From CAXTKD01 sp964244885 (GTDB lineage: Bacteria; Pseudomonadota; Alphaproteobacteria; Sphingomonadales; Sphingomonadaceae), in contig CAXTKD010000013.1 of the NCBI GenBank assembly GCA_964244885.1, positions 1 through 64,000 on the forward strand: DNA of 64,000 nt, in the 5' to 3' direction. The position numbers and the translations under genes were made by a program. A model generated the notes under the pieces. That model saw only the letters and a program-made list of their open reading frames with translations, ran no database searches and was not told where the DNA came from. Shown in pieces: positions 46,507 through 58,597 of the stretch. Within the stretch, counting starts at the first letter, position 1, and the number at the start of each line of letters is the position of its first letter.

Positions 46507-47139
46507 TCAAATCCTCAAGTCTTCGGCTGCTGGCCGGTCGGCCGCATCCGTGATCTCTTCGTTCAATCCGCAGAAGGCGCGCCAGCGGACGACGGCCGCC
46601 GCCACCCGATCCGCCGCACCCTGATCGCAGAGCGCGGCGTGTAGCACATTCTCGCGGCCCAACGCCAAGGACAATTCCTCGCGCGCCGCCGGGAGCACCA
46701 TCACGGTTACGCCTGGACGGTCCAGCTTGGCTCGGCCGTTGGCTGCCGCGTCGGCGGCATGGAGCAGCAGCTTCACGCGGCCGGCGCGAACCGCGTCGGC
46801 GATGCGATCCGACCCCAGGATGAGGCTTCCGGAGCGCATTTCCAGGCCCAGCCGATCGAGCGCGCGGCGCGACAGGCCCGCCGCGATGCGGTCGGACAGA
46901 TCGTCGGGGAGCTTGAGCGGCGCGCCCTTGAACGCGCGCATCAGAGCGCCGCGCAACTTGCCCTTGGCGGTCGCCGAGTCGACGATCGCGCGATCCGCGA
47001 CCACCCACGCGCCGCGCCCCGGCGCCTTGGCGCCGAGGTCGGGCAGCACGTCGCCGTCGGGTGACAGCGCCAGCCGGACCAGCTGCGCGCGGTTACCGCG
47101 CGCGCCGGTCAGGATGCATTTACGCTCGGGCTCCGGCAC
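46507..47139 (-). CDS. ylxR: YlxR/RnpM-type RNA-binding protein with L7Ae-like extension
   Basis: 210 residues. The N-terminal DUF448 domain (RKCILTGARGNRAQLVRLALSPDGDVLPDLGAKAPGRGAWV) matches YlxR, now known in some Firmicutes to modulate RNase P. The C-terminal half (LILGSDRIADAVRAGRVKLLLHAADAA) resembles the ribosomal protein L7Ae/YlxQ fold, here fused. It lies between nusA and infB as expected, 8 bases upstream of infB. Start ATG 47139. Confidence 0.9.
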   Translation of the reverse strand: MPEPERKCILTGARGNRAQLVRLALSPDGDVLPDLGAKAPGRGAWVVADRAIVDSATAKGKLRGALMRAFKGAPLKLPDDLSDRIAAGLSRRALDRLGLEMRSGSLILGSDRIADAVRAGRVKLLLHAADAAANGRAKLDRPGVTVMVLPAAREELSLALGRENVLHAALCDQGAADRVAAAVVRWRAFCGLNEEITDAADRPAAEDLRI

Positions 47140-47140
47140 T

Positions 47141-47290
47141 CACCCTCTCCCTGGAGGGGAGAGGGAGGGGCCCGACGCGTAGCGGTGGGAGGGAGAGGGT
47201 GGTCGCAGGAAAGGATGCTGCGGCCCCGTCCGGCGACCACCCTCACCCCGCTCGCTCACGCGAGTCGCCCTCTCCCCTCCCGGGAGAGGG
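47141..47290. repeat. Palindromic element B6
   Basis: Left CCCTCTCCCTGGAGGGGAGA, right CCCTCTCCCCTCCCGGGAGA (to 47290), with further CCACCCTC/GAGGGTGG pairing between. It fills the 187-base gap between nusA and ylxR in the otherwise compact operon and has its nearest relative in element B8 (55562-55706). Confidence 0.8.
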
Positions 47291-47326
47291 TTTCGGGCGT
47301 GCCGGCTATCGGTTCGCGTCAGGCTC

Positions 47327-48868
47327 TCATTGTGGGACATCCGCTGGTGCGTCCTCCGCGAACCAGTGGGCGCGCGCCGCCATGATGATGCGGTTGCCGT
47401 CCTCTTCGGAGATGCCGTACTCGCGCAGGATGCCGTCGCGCTTGGCGACCAGCTCGTCGGTCGCGAGGTCGCCCAGGTCGTCGAGCGTCTTGACGCCCGC
47501 CTTGCCGAGCGTGACCAGCATCGCCTCGCTGAGGCCGTCGATCGCGGCGAGATCGTCGGAGACGCCGAGCGCCTGGCGCTCCTCGCGCGCCGCCGCCTCG
47601 CGGCGGTCGAGCGCCTCGGTGGCGCGATTCTGAAGCTCGCCCGCCAGCTCCTCGTCGAAGCCCTCGATCGACGCCAGCTCGTCGAGCTCGACGTAGGCGA
47701 CCTCCTCGAGGCTGGTGAAGCCCTCGGCGACGAGGAGCTGCGACAGCGTCTCGTCGACGTCCAATTCGCCCTGGAACATCTCGGTCCGCTCGGCGAACTC
47801 GCGCTGGCGCTTCTCCGACGAATCGGCCTCGGTCATGATGTCGATCTGGTGCGCGGTGAGCTGCGAGGCGAGCCGCACGTTCTGGCCGCGCCGGCCGATG
47901 GCGAGCGACAGCTGGTCGTCGGGGACGACGACCTCGATGCGGTTCTCCTCCTCGTCGATCACGACCTTGGAGACCTCGGCGGGCTGGAGCGCGTTGACCA
48001 CGAAGGTCGCGGTGTCGGGCGACCAGGGGATGATGTCGATCTTCTCGCCCTGCAGCTCCTGGACCACCGCCTGGACGCGGCTGCCCTTCATGCCGACGCA
48101 GGCGCCGACCGGGTCGATCGAGCCGTCGCGGCTGATGACGCCGATCTTGGCGCGGCTTCCTGGGTCGCGGGCGCAGGCCTTGATCTCGATGATGCCGTCG
48201 TAGATCTCGGGCACTTCCTGCGCGAACAGCTTCTTCATGAACTCGGGCGCGGCGCGCGACAGGAAGATCTGCGGCCCGCGCGTCTCGCGGCGGACGGCGG
48301 CGAGCAGCGAGCGGACGCGGTCGCCGACGCGAAGCACCTCGCGCGGGATCTGCTGGTCGCGGCGGATGACGCCCTCGGCGCGGCCGAGGTCGACGACGAC
48401 GTGGCCGAACTCGACTCGCTTGACGACGCCGGTGATGATCTCGTTCACCCGGTCCTTATATTCCTCGAACTGGCGGTCGCGCTCGGCGTCGCGGACCTTC
48501 TGGACGATGACCTGCTTGGCCGCCTGCGCGGCGATGCGGCCGAACTGGATCGGCGGCAGCGGGTCGACGACGAAGTCGCCGAGCTTGGCCTCGGGGTCAC
48601 GCTTCTGCGCGTCCTTGACCGAGGTCTGGGTGAAGTGGTTCTCGACATCCTCGACAACCTCGACGACGCGCCAAAGGCGCATGTCGCCGCCGGTCGTGTC
48701 GATCTTGGCGCGGATGTCGTTCTCGGCGCCGTAACGCGCCTTGGCGGCGCGCTGGATGGCGTCCTCCATCGCCTCGATGACGATGCCGCGGTCGATCGAC
48801 TTCTCGCGCGCGACCGCGTCGGCGATGGCGAGAAGCTCGGCCTTGTTGGCGGAAACGACGGTGGCCAT
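47327..48868 (-). CDS. nusA: Transcription termination/antitermination factor NusA
   Basis: 513 residues. RNA polymerase-associated factor for pausing, termination and rRNA antitermination. Seen: N-terminal domain ([24 protein letters not shown]), S1 ([21 protein letters not shown]), KH1/KH2 with [26 protein letters not shown] and the acidic HhH-like C-terminal repeats ([24 protein letters not shown]). ATG 48868 is used; the frame continues upstream into rimP. Two bases separate it from rimP. Confidence 0.97.
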   Translation of the reverse strand: MATVVSANKAELLAIADAVAREKSIDRGIVIEAMEDAIQRAAKARYGAENDIRAKIDTTGGDMRLWRVVEVVEDVENHFTQTSVKDAQKRDPEAKLGDFVVDPLPPIQFGRIAAQAAKQVIVQKVRDAERDRQFEEYKDRVNEIITGVVKRVEFGHVVVDLGRAEGVIRRDQQIPREVLRVGDRVRSLLAAVRRETRGPQIFLSRAAPEFMKKLFAQEVPEIYDGIIEIKACARDPGSRAKIGVISRDGSIDPVGACVGMKGSRVQAVVQELQGEKIDIIPWSPDTATFVVNALQPAEVSKVVIDEEENRIEVVVPDDQLSLAIGRRGQNVRLASQLTAHQIDIMTEADSSEKRQREFAERTEMFQGELDVDETLSQLLVAEGFTSLEEVAYVELDELASIEGFDEELAGELQNRATEALDRREAAAREERQALGVSDDLAAIDGLSEAMLVTLGKAGVKTLDDLGDLATDELVAKRDGILREYGISEEDGNRIIMAARAHWFAEDAPADVPQ

Positions 48869-48870
48869 GC

Positions 48871-49461
48871 TTATTGATCCTCTTCCTCGAAGTCTTCGGC
48901 GCCCTCGGTCGATAGTGGCCGGGACGCGGCAATCAGTGCGTCGGTGAGCATCAGCTTCGCCGACTCGATCTGGGCGAGCGGGAACAGCCGCTCCTCCCCC
49001 TTCACTTCCAGCTTCGCCGAGTCGCCCTCGACGCCGCGGACGATGCCGGTGAAGCGCTTCTGCCCCTCGCCGCCCGCGACGAGCGACATCTTGGCCTCGT
49101 GGCCGATCCAGTTCGCCCAGTCCTTGGCGCGGGTCAGCGGCCGGTCGATGCCGGGCGACGACACTTCGAGGCGATAGGCGCCTTCGATCGGGTCGGCCGC
49201 GTCGAACACGTCGGACAGCGCGCGGCTGATCTCGGCGCACTGGTCGAGCGTCAACTGGCCGGTCGCCGGATCCTCGGCCATGATCTGCAGCGAGCGGTCG
49301 TCCCCCGACCCGAACATCCCGACGCGCACAAGCTCGAAGCCCATCGCGGTGACGACGGGCTCGATCAGGCTATGCAGCGACTGCGTTTCGGCCAAGCTTT
49401 GATCCCAAGCACCTTCGGGGCCGGGCCCGGGGTCGGGACCAGCTTCCTCAGGAATAACCAT
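48871..49461 (-). CDS. rimP: Ribosome maturation factor RimP
   Basis: 196 residues. Assists 30S assembly around S12. Seen: LHSLIEPVVTAMGFELVRVGMFGS, CAEISRALSDVFDA, EGAYRLEVSSPGIDRPLTRAKDW and the acidic tail GAEDFEEEDQ. First gene of rimP-nusA-ylxR-infB-rbfA. The N-terminal 20 residues are Pro/Gly-rich (PDPGPGPEGAW) and less typical; ATG 49461 remains the best start. Confidence 0.94.
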   Translation of the reverse strand: MVIPEEAGPDPGPGPEGAWDQSLAETQSLHSLIEPVVTAMGFELVRVGMFGSGDDRSLQIMAEDPATGQLTLDQCAEISRALSDVFDAADPIEGAYRLEVSSPGIDRPLTRAKDWANWIGHEAKMSLVAGGEGQKRFTGIVRGVEGDSAKLEVKGEERLFPLAQIESAKLMLTDALIAASRPLSTEGAEDFEEEDQ

Positions 49462-49563
49462 GTGGAAGATGGCGGGGATATAGGGCGGAAGCGGCAGGCC
49501 TGCAAGCGACTAGCCTTTCCTTCGGGGAGCGCCCCATCGACATCCATGCTGTCACCCGCCTCC

Positions 49564-49641
49564 GTTCGTGGTGAGCCTGTCGAACCACGAGGGCGCTCCG
49601 ACGTCGGAGCGACTACGTCCTTCGACAGGCTCAGGACGAAC
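49564..49641. repeat. REP-like paired hairpin, copy A6
   Basis: The left arm (49564-49588) is of the GTGGT/ACCAC type and the right arm (49617-49641) of the GTCCT/AGGAC type, the reverse of copies A2 and A4, with a slightly longer 28-base spacer. It lies between rimP and trmB. Confidence 0.87.
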
Positions 49642-49681
49642 GGAGACTTATGTTCGGGCCAAACGCTGTCTGTCCTGCGGC

Positions 49682-50359
49682 CTAAACTCTGCGATACCGG
49701 AAGTGCCAGACCTCGCGGCCTTCGCGGAGCGCCTTGGCCGCGTAGCGCGTCCGCGGCCAGTCGGCGGGTGGGACCTGCCAATCGGCGGGGGTCTTCGCCA
49801 GCCATTCGAAGTCGGCGCGCCGGCCCATCTGCATCAGCGCCCAGCGGCCGTAGACCGGATGATCGGTGCCGAGGCGGAACTCGCCGCCGGGCTTGAGCTT
49901 CGCGGCGATGCGGTCGAGCGGCCCTGGATTGACGAAGCGCCGCTTGGCGTGGCGCGCCTTGGGCCATGGGTCGGGATGGAGCAGGAACACCCGGTCGAGG
50001 CTTGAGTCGGGAAGGCGCTCCAGCACGTCGAGCGCGTCGCCCATGTGGAGGCGGATGTTGGTGAGCTCGAGCCGCTCGGCATGGCCGAGCGCGCCGACGA
50101 CGCCGTTCAGGAACGGCTCGCAGCCGATCAGCCCGGCTTTTGGATTCGCCTCCGCCTGCCAAGCGAGGTGTTCCCCAGCGCCGAAGCCGATCTCCAGCCA
50201 CAGCGGGCGATCGTCCCCGAACAGCGTCCGCGCATCGAGCGGCCCCTCGGGCACCGACACAAGCGGCAACCTCTCCTCGACCAGCGCCTGCTGGCCGAGG
50301 CGAAGCTTGTGGCCCTGGCGGCGGCCGTAGAGGCGGCGAAGGGTGGTGGGATCATTCAT
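49682..50359 (-). CDS. trmB: tRNA (guanine-N7-)-methyltransferase
   Basis: 225 residues. Makes m7G46 in tRNA variable loops. Seen: RLYGRRQGHKLR start, WLEIGFGAGEHLAW (SAM motif), GCEPFLNGVV, LDRVFLLHPDPWPKARHAKRRF and GTDHPVYGRWAL plus the ending TRYAAKALREGREVWHFRYRR. In this conserved block trmB normally sits between metK and rimP; here katE is inserted beside it on the other strand. Confidence 0.95.
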   Translation of the reverse strand: MNDPTTLRRLYGRRQGHKLRLGQQALVEERLPLVSVPEGPLDARTLFGDDRPLWLEIGFGAGEHLAWQAEANPKAGLIGCEPFLNGVVGALGHAERLELTNIRLHMGDALDVLERLPDSSLDRVFLLHPDPWPKARHAKRRFVNPGPLDRIAAKLKPGGEFRLGTDHPVYGRWALMQMGRRADFEWLAKTPADWQVPPADWPRTRYAAKALREGREVWHFRYRRV

Positions 50360-50476
50360 CGCGAGGGGCCTTAGACGCTCACGACGCGCCGGCCAACTTG
50401 CTCCATGTTAGCATGATTGTCTCTGGCCGATTCCGGCCTGTGTGCGTTGGAGCGCTTTCAGGGCGAAGGATCGTAC

Positions 50477-52606
<2,130 letters not shown>

Positions 52607-52610
52607 AGCG

Positions 52611-52730
52611 CCACGCCCCTCCCCTTCAGGGGAGGGGATGGGCGTGGGGGGCTGGGGTCGCGCTGCGGCGTCTAAGACAGAGCGCGAACGGCTGCCCCAC
52701 CCCAACCCCTCCCCTGAAGGGGAGGGGCTT
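52611..52730. repeat. Palindromic element B7
   Basis: Left CCACGCCCCTCCCCTTCAGG, right CCCCAACCCCTCCCCTGAAG with complementary parts. It lies in the gap between the convergent katE and metK genes and could act as a bidirectional terminator-like structure. Confidence 0.78.
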
Positions 52731-52738
52731 AGTGCGCC

Positions 52739-53950
52739 TCAGGCCAGCGCCGCCTTCAGGTCGTCGACCAGATCGGTCTTCTCCCAGGGGAAGAAGTCGC
52801 CTTCCGGCTTGCGGCCGAAATGGCCGTAGGCGGCGGTCTTCTGGTAGATCGGCTTGTTGAGCTGGAGGTGGGTGCGGATGCCGCGCGGGGTCAGGCCGCC
52901 GAGCTTCGGGATGCTCATGATCGCCTCTTCGATCTTGTCGTCGCCGACCGTGCCGGTGTCGTGCGTGTCGACATAGAGCGACAGCGGCTTCGACACGCCG
53001 ATGGCGTAGGCGAGCTGGATCGTGCAGCGCTGGGCGAGGCCGGCGGCGACGATGTTCTTCGCCAGATAGCGCGTGATGTAGGCGGCCGAGCGGTCGACCT
53101 TGGTCGGGTCCTTGCCGCTGAACGCGCCGCCGCCGTGCGGGGCGGCGCCGCCGTAGGTGTCGACGATGATCTTGCGGCCGGTGAGGCCGGCGTCGCCATC
53201 GGGGCCGCCGATCTCGAACGAGCCGGTCGGGTTGATGTGATATTCGGTTGCGTCGGACAGCAGCGCGGCCGGCAGGATGTCGGCGACGACGCCCTTCACA
53301 TAGGCGTGGAGCTCGGCTTCCTTGTCGCCCTCGTCATAGCCCTTGCCGTGCTGGGTCGAGACGACGATGGCGGTGCAGGCGACGGCCTTGCTGCCTTCGT
53401 AGCGCAGCGTCACCTGGCTCTTGGCGTCGGGCTCGAGGAAGGGTGCTGCGCCGGAGTGGCGGTCGGCGGCCATGCGCTCGAGGATCTTGTGGCTGTAATA
53501 GAGCGTCGCCGGCATCAGGTCAGGCGTGTCGTCGGCGGCATAGCCGAACATGATGCCCTGGTCGCCCGCGCCCTCGTCCTTGTTGCCGCCGGCATCGACG
53601 CCCTGCGCGATGTGCGCCGACTGCGGGTGGAGGTTGTTCTCGAAGCGGAAGCTCTCCCAGTGGAAGCCCTCCTGCTCGTAGCCGATGCGCTTGACGGTGG
53701 CGCGGACGGTCGCCTCGACCTCGTCCCGGACGCCCGGCGCCCAGTTGCCGGCCTCGTCCATGATGCCGCGCCCACGAATCTCGCCCGCCAGCACCACGAG
53801 CTGCGTCGTCGTCAGAGTCTCGCAGGCGATGCGCGCTTCCGGGTCCTTGGACAGGAACAGGTCGACGATCGCGTCCGAAATCTGGTCCGAAACCTTGTCC
53901 GGATGGCCTTCGGAAACCGACTCGGACGTGAAGAGATAGGAGGCGCGCAT
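52739..53950 (-). CDS. metK: S-adenosylmethionine synthetase
   Basis: 403 residues. Makes SAM from methionine and ATP, the methyl donor for MiaB, TrmB and the methyltransferases here. Seen: [21 protein letters not shown], the ATP-binding [14 protein letters not shown] signature, [25 protein letters not shown] and [16 protein letters not shown] 53950 follows GAGGG. Upstream 77 bases contain the AT-rich AAACAAAGCTTTATATG patch near 54010-54035, inside the end of lnt; no SAM riboswitch was recognised. Confidence 0.97.
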   Translation of the reverse strand: MRASYLFTSESVSEGHPDKVSDQISDAIVDLFLSKDPEARIACETLTTTQLVVLAGEIRGRGIMDEAGNWAPGVRDEVEATVRATVKRIGYEQEGFHWESFRFENNLHPQSAHIAQGVDAGGNKDEGAGDQGIMFGYAADDTPDLMPATLYYSHKILERMAADRHSGAAPFLEPDAKSQVTLRYEGSKAVACTAIVVSTQHGKGYDEGDKEAELHAYVKGVVADILPAALLSDATEYHINPTGSFEIGGPDGDAGLTGRKIIVDTYGGAAPHGGGAFSGKDPTKVDRSAAYITRYLAKNIVAAGLAQRCTIQLAYAIGVSKPLSLYVDTHDTGTVGDDKIEEAIMSIPKLGGLTPRGIRTHLQLNKPIYQKTAAYGHFGRKPEGDFFPWEKTDLVDDLKAALA

Positions 53951-54027
53951 GAAGACCCTCGATTGTCAGGAATGGCGCCGCTTTAGCTGCGGGCGCGGCG
54001 CGCGGCAAGGTTCATATAAAGCTTTGT

Positions 54028-55557
54028 TTATGTCCGCCTGCGGTAGCCGAAGCAGGCGCCGGCGAGCAGGATCAGCGCGAGGCCGACCGGGATGCCCTCG
54101 CCGCCCATCGCGAAGGGCGTCGGCGGCAGCGCGCCGGGGAGCATGACGCTGAGCGACCCCGCCTTGCCGCGGCCTAATGTGGCGCGAACCACGCCGTGCG
54201 CGTCGATCAGCGCTGAGACGCCAGTCGGCGTGGCGCGCGCCACGGGCAGGCCTTCCTCGATCGCGCGCAGGCGCGCCTGCGCGAGGTGCATCCACGCGCC
54301 GGCGTCCGAGAACCACGCGTCGTTCGAGGCGTTGAGCAGCCAGGCCGGGCGATCGGCGCGGTCGACGACGTGGCCGGAGGCGATCACCTCGTAGCAGATC
54401 AGCGGGCCGACCGGCGGATAGCCCGGCAAGCGCAGCGTGCGGGGGCCGGGCCCCGGCCAGAAGTCGATGCCGCCGGGCACGAGACGCGACACGCCGAGCG
54501 GCTCGAGGATCGGGCGAAGCGGCAGGTATTCGCCGTACGGCACCAGCCGCGACTTGTCGTAGCGGCCCAGCAGCCTTGCCCGCGGCGACAGCACGAAGAC
54601 CGAGTTGCGCGCGCCGATGGCGTGGCCCCGCGAATCGCGGATCGCCTTCAGCCCACCGGTCAGCAGCAGCGAGCCCGCCGGGAGCTGCCGAGCCAACACC
54701 GCCCGCGCCTCCGGCTCCTCCTCGAGAAGATTGGGGACCGCCGCCTCGGGCCACAGCAGCAGCCCCGGTCCTTTCGCCAGCGCGGCCGCGCTCAGATCGA
54801 TATAGCGCTGGAGGTGGGCCGCCTCCTGGCTCTCGTCCCACTTGTCGCTCTGGCTGATATTGGCCTGGACGATATCGAGCCGCGCCGTCGTGTCGGCGAC
54901 CCGGGCGTTGGCGAGGTAGAGCTGCCCGCCCATGCCGGTCAGCGCGATCAGAGCGACGATCGTCGCGCCGGCGCGCTGGCGGCCCTCCAGCCACAGCGCG
55001 ACGGCGCAGCCCGCCAGCACCATCAGCCCCGACAGCCCGAGCGCGCCGATCGCGGCGCCGGCCTGCGCCACCCCCGCCAGCGGCAGCCAGACGACGCCGA
55101 GCGGGTTCCACGGGAAGCCGCCGAACAGATAGCCGCGCAGCCATTCGGCGAGCATCCAGCCGCCGGCGAGCGCCAGCGACCGGCTGAGCGGCGTCCAGCC
55201 GAGCTGCCACGCGATGCCGGCGGCGGCGGACGCATAGCCCGCCATCAGCATGGCGAGCAGCGCGACCGCGACCCAGCCGAGCCACGCCGGCATCGCCGCC
55301 TGGAAGGTGAAGGCGAGCGCGATCCAGCGCAGGCCGAACAGCATGTGGCCGAAACCGAACCACCAGCCGATCGCCAGCGCCGACCGCAGGCGGGGGGCGG
55401 CCGGAATCAGCAGCGCAAGCGCGGCGAAGGCGAGGATCGTCAACGGCCACAGCGTATAGGGCTCGAACCCAAGCGCGCTTGCGACGCCCGCGGCGAACGC
55501 CAGCCCCATGCGCTGCACAGGCAGACGGGTCGCCAGCCAGTGCGAGATCACCGCCAC
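54028..55557 (-). CDS. lnt: Apolipoprotein N-acyltransferase
   Basis: 509 residues. Inner-membrane enzyme adding the third acyl chain to lipoproteins. Seen: several N-terminal membrane helices and the nitrilase-like domain with the Glu-Lys-Cys triad in LLWPEAAVPN, KSRLVPYGEYLPL and LICYEVIASG. Start GTG 55557 (VAVISHWLATRL): the apparent longer frame upstream is the translation of element B8, which also supplies the GGGAG ribosome site. Fits the metK-lnt-corC-ybeY-phoH order. Confidence 0.94.
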   Translation of the reverse strand: MAVISHWLATRLPVQRMGLAFAAGVASALGFEPYTLWPLTILAFAALALLIPAAPRLRSALAIGWWFGFGHMLFGLRWIALAFTFQAAMPAWLGWVAVALLAMLMAGYASAAAGIAWQLGWTPLSRSLALAGGWMLAEWLRGYLFGGFPWNPLGVVWLPLAGVAQAGAAIGALGLSGLMVLAGCAVALWLEGRQRAGATIVALIALTGMGGQLYLANARVADTTARLDIVQANISQSDKWDESQEAAHLQRYIDLSAAALAKGPGLLLWPEAAVPNLLEEEPEARAVLARQLPAGSLLLTGGLKAIRDSRGHAIGARNSVFVLSPRARLLGRYDKSRLVPYGEYLPLRPILEPLGVSRLVPGGIDFWPGPGPRTLRLPGYPPVGPLICYEVIASGHVVDRADRPAWLLNASNDAWFSDAGAWMHLAQARLRAIEEGLPVARATPTGVSALIDAHGVVRATLGRGKAGSLSVMLPGALPPTPFAMGGEGIPVGLALILLAGACFGYRRRT

Positions 55558-55561
55558 ACCG

Positions 55562-55706
55562 GCTCCCTCTCCCTGGAGGGGAGAGGGCGACTCGCGATAG
55601 CGAGCGGGGAGAGGGTGGTCGCAGGAGGGAACGCCGAGTTCCACGCGGCGACCACCCTCTCCCTCCCGCTACGCGGGCCCCTCCCTCTCCCCTCCAGGGA
55701 GAGGGG
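55562..55706. repeat. Palindromic element B8
   Basis: Left CCTCTCCCTGGAGGGGAGAG, right CCTCTCCCCTCCAGGGAGAG (near 55683-55706), with inner CCACCCTC/GAGGGTGG pairing. Same sub-type as B6. It lies between lnt and corC and carries the ribosome site of lnt at its edge. Confidence 0.8.
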
Positions 55707-55729
55707 ATGCCGATGCGAACCAATCAACC

Positions 55730-56641
55730 TCACGCCCCTGCGGGCTCGGCGCGTTCGGCGGGCGGGTGGATGCGCAGGCGGGCGATGCGGCGGGTGTCGC
55801 CGTCGATCACCTCGAAGCGCCAGCCGTTGTCGTGGACGATCGTCTCGCCGATCGCCGGCACCCGCCCCGCGAGCAGCGCGACCAGGCCGCCCAGCGTGTC
55901 GACATCGTCGTTCTCGTCGGACAGCGGCTGGCCGATCGCCGCCTCCAGGTCGGTGACGTCGACCCGCGCGTCGGCTTCGTAGAGATCGTCGCCGAGCGCC
56001 ATCAGGCCCTCGGTCTCCTCGTCATGCTCGTCCTCGATGTCGCCGACGATCGCTTCCAGCAGGTCCTCGATGGTGACGATGCCGTCGGTGCCGCCGAACT
56101 CGTCGATGACGATCGCCATGTGGGTGCGCTCGATCCGCATCCGCGCGAGGAGATCGAGCACCCCCATCGAGGCGGGGACGAACAGCACCGGGCGCAGGAA
56201 GTCGGCGATGTCGGTGTCGGCGGGCGCGACCTCGGCGATGCCGGCGAGCGGCGCGACCACCGCGTAGACGTCCTTGATGTGGACCATGCCGACGACGTGG
56301 TCGAGATCCTCTTCGAACACCGGAACGCGGCTGTGGCCGGCTTCCGCGAAAAGCTCGACCAGCGCCTCGAAGCTCGCCGCCTTGTCGAAGGCGACGATGT
56401 CGGCGCGCGGCACCATCACGTCGTCGACCCGCGCATTGCCGAAATCGAGCAGGTTGCGGAGCATCGTCCGCTCGGTCGCCGACAAATCGTCGGCGCTCTC
56501 GGCGTCGCCCTTGTGGTCCTCGATCGCCTCCTCGATCTGGTCGCGAAGAGTCGCGTCGGGATCGCGCCCGAGGAGCAGCGTGCGCAGCCAGCGCCAGGCG
56601 GCGTGGAGCGCATTTTCGGTGGTACTGGAACCGTCAGCCAT
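55730..56641 (-). CDS. corC: CorC/HlyC-family CBS-domain protein
   Basis: 303 residues. Two CBS domains (about 75-210, VMVPRADIVAFDKAASFEALVEL, GMVHIKDVYAV, MAIVIDEFGGTDGIVTIEDLLEAIVGDIEDE) and a C-terminal transporter-associated CorC_HlyC domain (LYEADARVDVTDLEAAIG...GWRFEVIDGDTRRIARLRI). In enterobacteria CorC influences magnesium efflux with CorA; a corA gene is at 33.1 kb. Coupled by TGATG to ybeY. Confidence 0.94.
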   Translation of the reverse strand: MADGSSTTENALHAAWRWLRTLLLGRDPDATLRDQIEEAIEDHKGDAESADDLSATERTMLRNLLDFGNARVDDVMVPRADIVAFDKAASFEALVELFAEAGHSRVPVFEEDLDHVVGMVHIKDVYAVVAPLAGIAEVAPADTDIADFLRPVLFVPASMGVLDLLARMRIERTHMAIVIDEFGGTDGIVTIEDLLEAIVGDIEDEHDEETEGLMALGDDLYEADARVDVTDLEAAIGQPLSDENDDVDTLGGLVALLAGRVPAIGETIVHDNGWRFEVIDGDTRRIARLRIHPPAERAEPAGA

Positions 56642-57150
56642 CAGGATTCGCGCACCATATAGGGGTCCGGAAGCCCGAGGCGCTCCAGCACCGTGCGCTC
56701 GAGCCGCTCCATGCGCTCGGCCTCGTCGTCGCGTTCATGATCGTAGCCTAGCAGGTGGAGCGTTCCGTGGACAATCAGGTGAGTCGCATGGTCGGCGAGG
56801 CTCGAGCCCTTCTCGGCCGCCTCGGCGGCGCAGGTCTCGGCGGCGAGGACGATGTCGCCGAGCAATTGCTCGCCGTCGTCGTTCGACAGCGCCTCGATGA
56901 GGTCGGCCTGCACCATCGGGAAGGACAGCACGTTGGTCGGCTTGTCCTTCTGGCGGTACTGCCGGTTGAGCGTCCGAACCTCGGCATCGTCGGCGAAACG
57001 CACCGAAACCTCGACGTCATAGCCCGCCTTGTCGAGCCGGGCGTATTGCGTGGAGGCGAGCGCGGCGGCGACGGCGGCGGCGGCGAGCGCTTGCCAGTCG
57101 GCGGATGGCCATAGGCCGGAGGCGACGGCGGTTTCAACGACGAGGGGCAT
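56641..57150 (-). CDS. ybeY: Endoribonuclease YbeY
   Basis: 169 residues. Zinc-dependent RNase for 16S 3' end maturation and 70S quality control. Seen: the metal motif HLIVHGTLHLLGYDHERD (HGxLHLxGYDH) and LNRQYRQKDKPTNVLSFPM. Between corC and phoH as usual. Repeat B9 separates it from phoH. Start ATG 57150. Confidence 0.96.
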   Translation of the reverse strand: MPLVVETAVASGLWPSADWQALAAAAVAAALASTQYARLDKAGYDVEVSVRFADDAEVRTLNRQYRQKDKPTNVLSFPMVQADLIEALSNDDGEQLLGDIVLAAETCAAEAAEKGSSLADHATHLIVHGTLHLLGYDHERDDEAERMERLERTVLERLGLPDPYMVRES

Positions 57151-57167
57151 CAGGCGGCTCGGCTGTT

Positions 57168-57259
57168 CCCCACCCCAACCCCTCCCCTGAAGGAGAGGGG
57201 CTTTCGGGCCGTGCGTGGCATGAAGCCCCTCTCCTTCAGGGGAGGGGTTTGGGGTGGGG
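57168..57259. repeat. Palindromic element B9
   Basis: Arms 57168-57203 and 57223-57259 around a short loop, almost the same sequence as B2 (18853-18942), starting CCCCACCCCAACCCCTCCCC. It lies between ybeY and phoH. Confidence 0.82.
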
Positions 57260-57282
57260 ACAGCGCCGGGATCATGCGCACT

Positions 57283-58287
57283 TCAACGCCCCGAGTCGAG
57301 CGGGCCGTCGTAGGCTTCGACGATGCGTCCGACGATCGGGTGGCGCACGACTTCGGCCGCCGAGAAGCGCAAGGTCGCGATGCCTTGGACATCCTCCAGC
57401 TTCTCGACCGCGTCGGCGAGGCCGGAGCGGGTTTGCGGCGGCAGGTCGACCTGGTTGGGATCGCCGCAGATCACCATCCGCGACCCTTGCCCGAAGCGCG
57501 TCAGCACCATCTTCATCTGGAGCGGCGTGGTGTTCTGCGCCTCGTCCAGGATGACAAAGGCGTTGGCGAGCGTCCGCCCGCGCATGAAGGCCAGGGGCGC
57601 GATCTCGATCTCGCCGCTGGCGATCCGGCGCTCGACCTGCTCGACCGGCAGCATGTCGTGGAGCGCGTCGTAGAGCGGGCGGAGATAGGGATCGACCTTC
57701 TCGCGCATGTCGCCCGGCAGGAAGCCCAGCCGCTCGCCCGCCTCGACCGCGGGGCGGGAGAGTATCAGCCGGTCGACCGAGCCGGCGACGAGCTGGCTCA
57801 CCGCCTGCGCCACCGCGAGATAGGTCTTGCCGGTGCCCGCCGGCCCCAATGCGAAGATGATGTCGGCCTGGCCCAGCGCCTCGATGTAACGGATCTGCGT
57901 CGGCGAGCGCGCGACGATGGTCTTGCGCTTGGTGCGGATCATCGCCGGCTGGCTGCTGCCGTCCTCGGCCTTGACCAGACCTTCCAAGGACGGGTCGGCG
58001 CTGATCGCCACCGCGCCCTCGACATCGCCGACGTCGATCGTCTGCCCCTGCGCCAGCCGGTTGTAGAGCCCGGTCAGCACATCGCGCGCCCGCGCCGCGG
58101 CCTCCGCCTCGCCCTCCACCGACAGCCGGTTGCCGCGCGCCGCGATATAGACGCCGAGCTTGTTCTCCAGCGCGATGAGGTTCTGGTCGTACTGCCCGAA
58201 CAGCAGGCCCAGAAGCTGCGGCCGGTCGAACTCGATCTCAAGCCGGACGCGCTCGTCGGCGGCGGCGGTAACGGGCTTTCGCGCCAT
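57283..58287 (-). CDS. ybeZ: PhoH-like ATPase (YbeZ)
   Basis: 334 residues. PhoH-family NTPase that works with YbeY in rRNA processing. Seen: [17 protein letters not shown], Walker [56 protein letters not shown] and [12 protein letters not shown]. It is followed by ybeY and preceded, in most relatives, by miaB; here a toxin-antitoxin pair lies in between. Confidence 0.95.
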   Translation of the reverse strand: MARKPVTAAADERVRLEIEFDRPQLLGLLFGQYDQNLIALENKLGVYIAARGNRLSVEGEAEAAARARDVLTGLYNRLAQGQTIDVGDVEGAVAISADPSLEGLVKAEDGSSQPAMIRTKRKTIVARSPTQIRYIEALGQADIIFALGPAGTGKTYLAVAQAVSQLVAGSVDRLILSRPAVEAGERLGFLPGDMREKVDPYLRPLYDALHDMLPVEQVERRIASGEIEIAPLAFMRGRTLANAFVILDEAQNTTPLQMKMVLTRFGQGSRMVICGDPNQVDLPPQTRSGLADAVEKLEDVQGIATLRFSAAEVVRHPIVGRIVEAYDGPLDSGR

Positions 58288-58290
58288 GGG

Positions 58291-58587
58291 TTAGACCAGC
58301 TCCACCTTGAGTTTGCGGCCGACGGTGCGGGCTGCTCTCGCCAGCGTATCGAGGGTCACGTTATGATCCTCCGGGTCAAGGACCCGGTCCAGCTGGGTCC
58401 GGCTGGTATGCATTTGCTGCGCCATCGCCACCTTGCTGAGCTTCTTCGTGCTCATGGCTTCGCGTAGTTTAAGCGCGATGACGCGCTTGATGGCTGCCGC
58501 TGTAACCTCTTCTCGAATTCCCTGCTCTTCGAGAAAGTCGTCCAGCGACGTGAGCTCCTCGGGATCGCGGAACTTCGCCTTTTCCAT
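58291..58587 (-). CDS. XRE-type antitoxin (HigA-like)
   Basis: 98 residues. Helix-turn-helix core KLSKVAMAQQMHTSRTQLDRVLDPED then VTLDTLARAARTVGRKLKVEL, preceded by an acidic N-terminus (DPEELTSLDDFLEEQGIREEV). ATG 58587 follows GGAGG at 6 bases. It is 10 bases downstream of the toxin gene and stops 3 bases before phoH, so it probably shares transcripts with both. Typical antitoxin second in HigBA order. Confidence 0.88.
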   Translation of the reverse strand: MEKAKFRDPEELTSLDDFLEEQGIREEVTAAAIKRVIALKLREAMSTKKLSKVAMAQQMHTSRTQLDRVLDPEDHNVTLDTLARAARTVGRKLKVELV

Positions 58588-58597
58588 GACTGGCCTC

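Noticed and set aside
53951..54050. SAM-sensing riboswitch upstream of metK
   Set aside because: The region is inside the end of lnt and only an AT-rich palindrome-like patch is visible; no SAM-II/SAM-V or SAH pattern was recognised by eye.
55558..55644. Upstream 29-codon extension of lnt
   Set aside because: It is the translation of repeat B8; the protein-like sequence begins at the GTG codon at 55557.
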